Source: an uncultured Actinomycetes bacterium (GTDB taxonomy: Bacteria; Actinomycetota; Acidimicrobiia; Acidimicrobiales; Microtrichaceae). Taken from it: a stretch of DNA of 11,644 nucleotides. The notes beneath the pieces were generated by a model that was given only the letters and a program-made list of their open reading frames with translations, was not told where the DNA came from and ran no database searches. Position numbers and translations under genes: made by a program. Positions 6,977-11,644 of this stretch are shown here, piece by piece. Every line of letters starts with the position of its first letter. The stretch's first letter is position 1. The stretch is taken from the NCBI GenBank assembly GCA_903953195.1, contig CAJBIS010000010.1, positions 1 to 11,644 of the forward strand, written 5' to 3'.

Positions 6977-8052
6977 ACCAGCTCTGCGAGCTCGGCTGCT
7001 ACACGCTCGCGGGCCACACCGACCAGCCGCGGGACCTCCTCGACGAGGTCCGTGACGCCGAGGACCTCGGTCTGGGCTCGGTGTTCATCTCGGAGCGCTT
7101 CAACGTCAAGGACGCCGCGACGCTCAGCGGGGCGGTCGGTGCGGTGAGTACGACGCTGGGGGTCGCCACGGCCGCCACCAACCACACGACCCGGCACCCG
7201 ATGGTCACCGCGACGATGGCCACGACGATGCACCGCCTCACCGGAGGCCGGTTCTGCCTCGGCCTCGGTCGTGGCATCGACCTGCTCAACGGGCTCTACG
7301 GCCTCCCGTCGGTGACATCGGCGCAACTCGCCGACATCGCCGACCTGCTGCGTCGCCTGTGGCACGGCGAGGTGATCGTCGGTCACGACGGCCCCGCCGG
7401 CAGCTACCCGTTCCTGCACCAGAGCAGCGCGTTCGACGAGGACATTCCGATCCTGATGACCGCCATGGGTGAACGCTCGCTCGAGTTCGCCGGCACGACC
7501 ATGGACGCCGTCGTGCTGCACACCTACTTCACCGACGACACCCTCGCCCGATCGGTGGCGGCGGTTCGGCGTGGCGCCGAACGGGCCGGCCGGGATCCCT
7601 CGGCGGTGCGGGTGTGGTCGGTGCTCGCCACGGTCGGCGACCACCTCGACGAGGAGCTCCGACTCCGCAAGACCGTCGGACGACTCGCCACCTACCTGCA
7701 GGGCTACGGCGATCTGATGGTGCGCGTCAACGACTGGGACCCGGAGGTGCTGACGCGATTCCGCGCCGACGACGTGGTCGCATCCTTCCCCGGCGCGCTC
7801 GACGCCACCGGCACCACCGAGGTCCTCGAGCACGTGGCGACGCTGCTCCCGGACGAGTGGCTCTCAGCCGCCGCCACCGGTTCGGCGGAGAACTGCGCGT
7901 CGACGGTGCTCGGCCAGTTCGACCTGGGCGCCGACGGCGTCATCCTGCACGGAGCGACACCCGCCGAACTCGCCCCGGTCGTGCGCGCCTACCGCGAGCT
8001 CCGGCCCGACGGCCGGTTCGACCACCTGCACGCGAACCCCGGACGCACCTGA
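6973..8052 (+). CDS. LLM class oxidoreductase, probable F420-dependent (MSMEG_2249-like family)
   Basis: Luciferase-like TIM-barrel oxidoreductase, 359 residues, probably using reduced coenzyme F420 (FMN cannot be excluded). Typical LLM features: N-terminal strand with ELGCYTLAG (6-14), LGLGSVFISERFNVKD (32-47), GVATAATNHTTRHP (63-76), MHRLTGGRFCLGLGRG (86-101) and, near the end, FDLGADGVILHGATP (316-330), the strand lining the cofactor phosphate site. The whole pattern, including GHDGPAGSYP (137-146) and LATYLQGYGDLMVR (238-251), resembles from memory the actinobacterial family named after MSMEG_2249. Start: the GTG at 6973, inside the upstream stop (GTGA), gives the expected N-terminus; longer in-frame readings from 6499 run inside the carboxylesterase gene and are rejected. 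It should be translated by coupling. The stop is 30 bp from that of the convergent permease. The substrate is unknown. Confidence 0.92.
   Translation: MNQLCELGCYTLAGHTDQPRDLLDEVRDAEDLGLGSVFISERFNVKDAATLSGAVGAVSTTLGVATAATNHTTRHPMVTATMATTMHRLTGGRFCLGLGRGIDLLNGLYGLPSVTSAQLADIADLLRRLWHGEVIVGHDGPAGSYPFLHQSSAFDEDIPILMTAMGERSLEFAGTTMDAVVLHTYFTDDTLARSVAAVRRGAERAGRDPSAVRVWSVLATVGDHLDEELRLRKTVGRLATYLQGYGDLMVRVNDWDPEVLTRFRADDVVASFPGALDATGTTEVLEHVATLLPDEWLSAAATGSAENCASTVLGQFDLGADGVILHGATPAELAPVVRAYRELRPDGRFDHLHANPGRT
7032..7051 (+). repeat. Perfect inverted repeat early in the LLM gene
   Basis: GGACCTC (7032-7038) and GAGGTCC (7045-7051) can form a 7-bp perfect stem with a 6-nt loop about 60 nt into the coding region (codons 20-27). 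It may slow ribosomes or be chance; the amino acids encoded are ordinary for the family. Confidence 0.3.
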
Positions 8053-8082
8053 GGCCCGCTCGATCGGCGGCGCGACGACCGG

Positions 8083-10632
8083 TCAGTCGGTGGTGACGGC
8101 AGCGAGCACATCCAGGCGGGCCGCTCGCCGAGCCGGCAACGCCGCAGCGGCGATGCCGATGAGCGCACCGAGGATCAGCAGGACCAGCAGCCGTGCCCAG
8201 GGCAGGTGCAGCTCCGCGGTGGCGGCCGGGAGCACGGCGACGAGTGCCGCGCCGAACGCCGTGCCGAGGGCCACGCCGAGCGTTGCGCCGAACGCCGCGA
8301 TGATCACACCCTCGATGCGGACCATCCGGCGCACACGGCGGCGGGTCATCCCCACCGCCCGGAGGAGTCCGAGTTCCCGGGTGCGCTCGACCACCGAGAG
8401 CGCCAGCGTGTTCGCGATCCCCAGCGCCGCGACCGCGACCGAGAACAGGAGCAGCACGCTCACGATGCCCAGGATCACGTCGACCGACGACGTTCGCTGC
8501 ACGACGAAGTCGTCCGTGACGCGGGCCGACGAGTTCGGCACCGCCGCCACGGCCTCCCCCACCTGCGACGCCACCGCGACGGCGTCGGCACCCGGAGCCG
8601 TGCGGACGAACACCAGCCGGTCGGCGACGTCGACACCGGGCAGGGCCGCCAAGGTCGCCGGCACCGTCAGCGAGTCGTCGAGGAGTTCATTGCGGCGGTA
8701 GATCCCGACGACGCGCACCGGCACCGCCGCGTCTGCCGACCGGAGCTCGAACATCGAGCCCACCGACACCCCGGCGGCGTCGGCCCACTTCGACGCGACC
8801 GCCACCTCACCGACCACCTCGGGGAGGCGCCCGGCGCTCAGCTCGGGATCGACCATGGATGTCAGCGACGGCAGGTCACCGGACGAGACCGTCAGGCGAC
8901 CGCGCGCCCCGACCGTGTCGACGCGCGACGTGCCGAGCGGTGCGGCATCGGCCACGCCGGGGACCGCGGCGATCGAACGGAGCGCGGCGGCGTCGAAGGG
9001 CGCGATCGACCCCGAGTCCGCGACCACGTCGGCACTCACCGATCGGGCCAGGCCGTCGCGGATCGCGGTGCGCACCGACTCACCGACCACGAGCGTCGTC
9101 ACCACGAGCGCCAGCCCGACCATCAGCGCGGATGCCGTCGCCGCGGTCCGTCGTGGATTGCGCACCGCGTTGTCGACCGCGACCTTGGAGGCCACGCCCC
9201 CGAGGCGCCGCCACGGGGTGCCGATGACGCGCACCACCGGTGCTGCGAGGAACCGGGCCGACGCCGCCACCCCCAGGAAGATCAGCAGGGCCCCGATGGC
9301 CACGGTACGAACGCGGCCCGTCGGGTCCGACGTCGGGAGCGTTCCGGCCCGACTGGCGATGACGACCCCCACGACGACGAGCACGGTTCCGACCACCGGC
9401 ACACCCAGCCCTCGTCGCGGCGGTGTCGCATCGACCGCGGCGACCGCGGCGACGGGCGGCACGCGCGTGGCCCGACGAGCGGGCCCCCAGACCGAGATCA
9501 TCGTGACACCGAGTCCGACGGCGAACGCCGCCGCGACCGTCCGTGGCGCCACCACCAGACCGGCGGACGGCAGGTCCACACCGAACGCGCCGACGAGCCG
9601 GCGGAGCCCGACGGCGAGGAGCATGCCACCGGCGATGCCGACCAACGAGGCCACCAGTCCCACCACCGCGCCCTCCCCCACGACCGCCCGCCGGACCTGC
9701 GCTCGCGAGGCGCCGACGGCGCGGAGCAGCGCCAGCTCACGTGACCGCTGGGCGACGACCACGCTGAACGTGTTCCAGATCAGGAAGGAGCTCACGAGCA
9801 GCGTCACAGCGGCGAACCCGAGCAGCAGTCCCACGAACGTCGTCAGCAGCTCCTCGACCCGGCTGCGGGCCTCGTCGAGGAGTTCCGCCGACGACAGCAC
9901 CGACGCCGACGGACCCACCACCGCGGCGACCTGCTCGCGGAGCCGGACCAGATCGGTGCCGGGCCGGGCGGTGACGTTCACGAACCCGACCGATCCGGGC
10001 ACCCCGACCAGCGCAACCGCCTGATCCAGCGTGACGGCCAGCACGGGCGCCGCTGCCACCATCGCGCCGCCGCCCTGTTCCGCTATCCCGACGACGGTCA
10101 TGTCCGCCACACCGCGCGTGGTGGCGATCCGGACCGCCGCACCGGGCTCGACCCGGCGGTCCGTCGCGGTCGCACGATCGAGCACGACCTCGCCTGCCGC
10201 GGAGGGAACACGACCCTCGAGCAGGCGGATGCCGAACGACTCGGCCCGGTCCGGCCAGTTGCTCAGCAGCGCGAAGTCGAACGCTCCGGTCGTCCCGTCG
10301 CCGCGCAACAGCTGGGACGGACCCGAGACGACCGACGACGCCGCCTCGACGTCCTCGAGTGCTGCGATCCTCGCCGCGACGTCGAGCGGGATCCCGGAGC
10401 GTGGACCACCGAACACTCCTTGCGGACCGCGCCCGCCGCCGGCTTCGATCGGCCGGACGACGAGATCGCTCCGGGTGGCCGACGACTCGAGTGAGGCGTT
10501 GATCGATGCCGAGAGGCTGTCGGTGAGCACGAACGACCCGACGACGAACGACACGCCGATCACGACGGCGCTCGCCGTCAACGCGAACCGGCGCCACTGG
10601 AACCGCACCGAACGGAGGGTCAGGCGCCACAT
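8083..10632 (-). CDS. ABC transporter permease, double FtsX/MacB-type
   Basis: Large inner-membrane permease, 849 residues, of the type that couples ATP hydrolysis to extracytoplasmic conformational work (lipoprotein, lipid or antimicrobial-peptide handling) rather than classic solute transport. Two tandem modules are visible. Module 1: TM at about 17-37, extracytoplasmic MacB-like domain about 40-255, then FtsX-type TMs at about 262-284, 322-345 and 364-382. Linker TMs at about 412-426 and 443-463. Module 2: TM about 496-517, second extracytoplasmic domain about 520-710, FtsX TMs about 715-740, 775-800 and 813-833. Each module has the diagnostic cytoplasmic loop: RSRELALLRAVGASRAQVRR (296-315) and RTRELGLLRAVGMTRRRVRR (750-769). 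ATG start at 10632 with a weak GAGAG (10642-10646) 9 nt upstream. No ATP-binding subunit lies next to it in the window, though such genes usually pair. Substrate unknown. Confidence 0.94.
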   Translation of the reverse strand: MWRLTLRSVRFQWRRFALTASAVVIGVSFVVGSFVLTDSLSASINASLESSATRSDLVVRPIEAGGGRGPQGVFGGPRSGIPLDVAARIAALEDVEAASSVVSGPSQLLRGDGTTGAFDFALLSNWPDRAESFGIRLLEGRVPSAAGEVVLDRATATDRRVEPGAAVRIATTRGVADMTVVGIAEQGGGAMVAAAPVLAVTLDQAVALVGVPGSVGFVNVTARPGTDLVRLREQVAAVVGPSASVLSSAELLDEARSRVEELLTTFVGLLLGFAAVTLLVSSFLIWNTFSVVVAQRSRELALLRAVGASRAQVRRAVVGEGAVVGLVASLVGIAGGMLLAVGLRRLVGAFGVDLPSAGLVVAPRTVAAAFAVGLGVTMISVWGPARRATRVPPVAAVAAVDATPPRRGLGVPVVGTVLVVVGVVIASRAGTLPTSDPTGRVRTVAIGALLIFLGVAASARFLAAPVVRVIGTPWRRLGGVASKVAVDNAVRNPRRTAATASALMVGLALVVTTLVVGESVRTAIRDGLARSVSADVVADSGSIAPFDAAALRSIAAVPGVADAAPLGTSRVDTVGARGRLTVSSGDLPSLTSMVDPELSAGRLPEVVGEVAVASKWADAAGVSVGSMFELRSADAAVPVRVVGIYRRNELLDDSLTVPATLAALPGVDVADRLVFVRTAPGADAVAVASQVGEAVAAVPNSSARVTDDFVVQRTSSVDVILGIVSVLLLFSVAVAALGIANTLALSVVERTRELGLLRAVGMTRRRVRRMVRIEGVIIAAFGATLGVALGTAFGAALVAVLPAATAELHLPWARLLVLLILGALIGIAAAALPARRAARLDVLAAVTTD

Positions 10633-10688
10633 GCGTCGAGTCTCTCGCGCCCGCCGAGCGGATCCCGTTCAGGGGTGCGTGCCGGCAT

Positions 10689-10707
10689 GACCGCCGGCGC
10701 GGCGGTC
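10689..10707. terminator. GC hairpin between SDR and permease genes
   Basis: GACCGCC (10689-10695) and GGCGGTC (10701-10707) form a perfect 7-bp stem with a 5-nt loop, about 30 nt past the SDR stop in its direction of transcription and 57 nt before the permease ATG. No T-tract follows. It may terminate or attenuate read-through from the SDR. An 8-bp palindrome GACTAGTC (10711-10718) lies beside it. The rest of the 105-bp gap shows no clear promoter. Confidence 0.3.
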
Positions 10708-10737
10708 CCCGACTAGTCCGGAACCGTCGAGGTGGCC

Positions 10738-11547
10738 TCAGTCGGCGATGGAACGGTGCCACCCGCCGGCGGCGTGCAGTCCGCCGTCGACGTTGATCGA
10801 CGCACCGGTCACGAAACCGGCGAGGTCACCGAGCAGGAACACGATCACCGAGGCGCACGCCGACGGGGCGGCGAAGCGGCCCAGCGGCGGGACGGGCGGT
10901 GGCCTGAAGACGCCCTCGCGCTGTGTCGCCGCGGCCAGCTCGTCATCGCCCTCGGTGGGGATCCCGTCCGGGGCGACGGCGTTGACCCGGATGCTCCGAT
11001 CGGCGAGTTCGAGCGCGAGCGTCCGAGTCAGGTTCTCCTGAGCGGACTTCATGGCTGCGTACACCGCGAACCCCGGCGCCGCCTGGAACGCCTCACTCGA
11101 GGTCACGTTGACGATCGAGCCGCCCGAGGACATCACCGGCACGACGGCCCTGGTCACATCGACGACGCTGGTGAAGTTCTCGGCGATGAGTGCGGCGTCA
11201 CCCTTGGCGCTGGCGGCGAGGAACTCGGACCGGAACGTCCCGCCGGCGTTGTTGACGAGCCCGTGCACGACTCCGAAGCGTGCCTCGACCTCGGCAACGA
11301 ACGCGGCGACCGCCTCACGGTCCCGGACGTCGAGCTGGGCGGCGAACGACTCGGTGCCGTGTGGCAGCGACGCACACACCTCGTCGAGTCCGGGCTCCTT
11401 GTCGCACAACGCCACGTGCGCGCCGAAGGCCGCGGCGGTGCGTGCGACCGCACGGCCGATGCCTCGGGACGCTCCGGTGATGACCACCAGACGACCCTCG
11501 AGCGACGCGTCGCCCGGCACGGGTGTGCTCGACGGCAGCTCGGTCAC
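10738..11547 (-). CDS. Short-chain dehydrogenase/reductase (classical SDR, probably NAD-dependent)
   Basis: Rossmann-fold oxidoreductase interconverting a hydroxyl and a carbonyl group; 269 residues from the start chosen, the normal classical SDR size. Numbered from that start: cofactor motif TGASRGIG (24-31); Asp49 at the end of the second strand (VALCDKE), which favours NAD(H) over NADP(H); NNAG (99-102); catalytic tetrad Asn124, Ser150, Tyr163 and Lys167 (YAAMK); C-terminal INVDGGLHAAGGWHR, typical of actinobacterial SDRs annotated as 3-oxoacyl reductases. Start is uncertain: GTG at 11547 leaves a 22-bp gap to the upstream GGDEF gene and a short lead before the first strand. GTG at 11604 would add 19 Arg-rich residues and overlap the GGDEF gene by 35 bp. 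No good Shine-Dalgarno decides it. The substrate cannot be read from sequence. Confidence 0.92.
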   Translation of the reverse strand: MTELPSSTPVPGDASLEGRLVVITGASRGIGRAVARTAAAFGAHVALCDKEPGLDEVCASLPHGTESFAAQLDVRDREAVAAFVAEVEARFGVVHGLVNNAGGTFRSEFLAASAKGDAALIAENFTSVVDVTRAVVPVMSSGGSIVNVTSSEAFQAAPGFAVYAAMKSAQENLTRTLALELADRSIRVNAVAPDGIPTEGDDELAAATQREGVFRPPPVPPLGRFAAPSACASVIVFLLGDLAGFVTGASINVDGGLHAAGGWHRSIAD

Positions 11548-11569
11548 GGCGCGACGGTCGACCGGACGC

Positions 11570-11644
11570 TCACGGCGCCTCGACGATCTCGACGCCGTCG
11601 CCACCGCTGCGCTTCACGGCGTACGCCGCGGCGTCGGCTCGACC
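11570..11644 (-). CDS. C-terminal tail of a GGDEF (diguanylate cyclase) domain protein; 5' part outside window
   Basis: The minus strand from the window edge reads 24 codons and then TGA. The peptide begins GRADAAAYAVKRSGGDGVEI and ends VEAP. It matches the invariant last helix and strand of GGDEF domains (the ADxALYxAKxxGxxRV pattern); compare WADAALYEAKAAGRDRAV in the GGDEF-EAL protein of this window. Because the protein stops three residues after this strand, GGDEF is its last domain and no EAL domain follows. Catalytic motif, sensor domains and activity lie outside the window. The SDR gene starts 22 bp downstream (or overlaps by 35 bp), so the two are probably co-transcribed. The fragment is short, but the match is specific. 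Confidence 0.7.
   Translation of the reverse strand, partial: GRADAAAYAVKRSGGDGVEIVEAP

Noticed and set aside
8073..8089. Palindrome GACCGGTC with flanking CGAC/GTCG as a terminator between the convergent LLM and permease genes
   Set aside because: It has no loop, a bulged base and no T-tract, and extends into the permease stop codon; too weak to call.
8206..9744. Long + strand open frame (512 codons) opposite the permease
   Set aside because: The product is an Arg/His/Asp-rich string with no domain pattern; the minus-strand frame has clear FtsX modules.
1..11644. CRISPR array, tRNA, transposon, toxin-antitoxin or defence genes
   Set aside because: Nothing seen: no regularly spaced repeats, no cloverleaf-like segments noticed, no transposase or nuclease motifs, and nearly all the sequence is accounted for by metabolic, transport and signalling genes.

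Overview
The window is about 11.6 kb of very GC-rich DNA (roughly 70% by eye) with tightly packed genes, GTG starts and 4-bp start/stop overlaps. An LLM-class flavin oxidoreductase of the F420-dependent type, a full-length GGDEF-EAL protein and an abundance of acyl-CoA and ester metabolism together point to a free-living actinobacterium. My best guess is an Acidimicrobiia/Ilumatobacter-like or mycobacteria-like lineage, but that is inference from gene content, not from a marker gene. I see no rRNA, tRNA, insertion sequence, phage gene or CRISPR array.

Layout. Positions 2-1317 (+) hold the 3' part of an HSL-family alpha/beta hydrolase, translationally coupled (ATGA overlap) to a small DUF2085-like membrane protein. 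Positions 1335-5342 (-) hold a GAF-PAS-PAS-GGDEF-EAL cyclic-di-GMP enzyme followed, 90 bp downstream, by an acyl-CoA dehydrogenase. An 80-bp divergent spacer separates these from 5423-8052 (+), a type-B carboxylesterase coupled (GTGA overlap) to a probable F420-dependent LLM oxidoreductase. Convergent to that pair, 8083-10632 (-) encodes a large two-module FtsX/MacB-type ABC permease with no ATPase beside it. Upstream of the permease on the same strand lie a short-chain dehydrogenase (about 10738-11547) and, cut by the window edge, the last 24 residues of another GGDEF domain (11570-11644).

How it fits together. The metabolic genes (two esterases, an acyl-CoA dehydrogenase, an LLM oxidoreductase and an SDR) are the kind that open ester, lipid, terpenoid or other hydrophobic carbon sources: ester hydrolysis, alcohol or aldehyde oxidation, then acyl-CoA oxidation. 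The carboxylesterase and LLM pair is the best-supported functional unit. Two cyclic-di-GMP proteins, each directly upstream of a dehydrogenase on the same strand, are the most unusual aspect of the arrangement. A TAnnnT -10-like hexamer lies 7-8 nt ahead of the GTG start of both the GGDEF-EAL gene and the acyl-CoA dehydrogenase gene, suggesting leaderless transcripts. Intergenic space is minimal and no gene-free stretch exceeds 105 bp. I found no convincing evidence of a previously undescribed defence or mobile system; this looks like ordinary chromosomal core/accessory metabolism and signalling.
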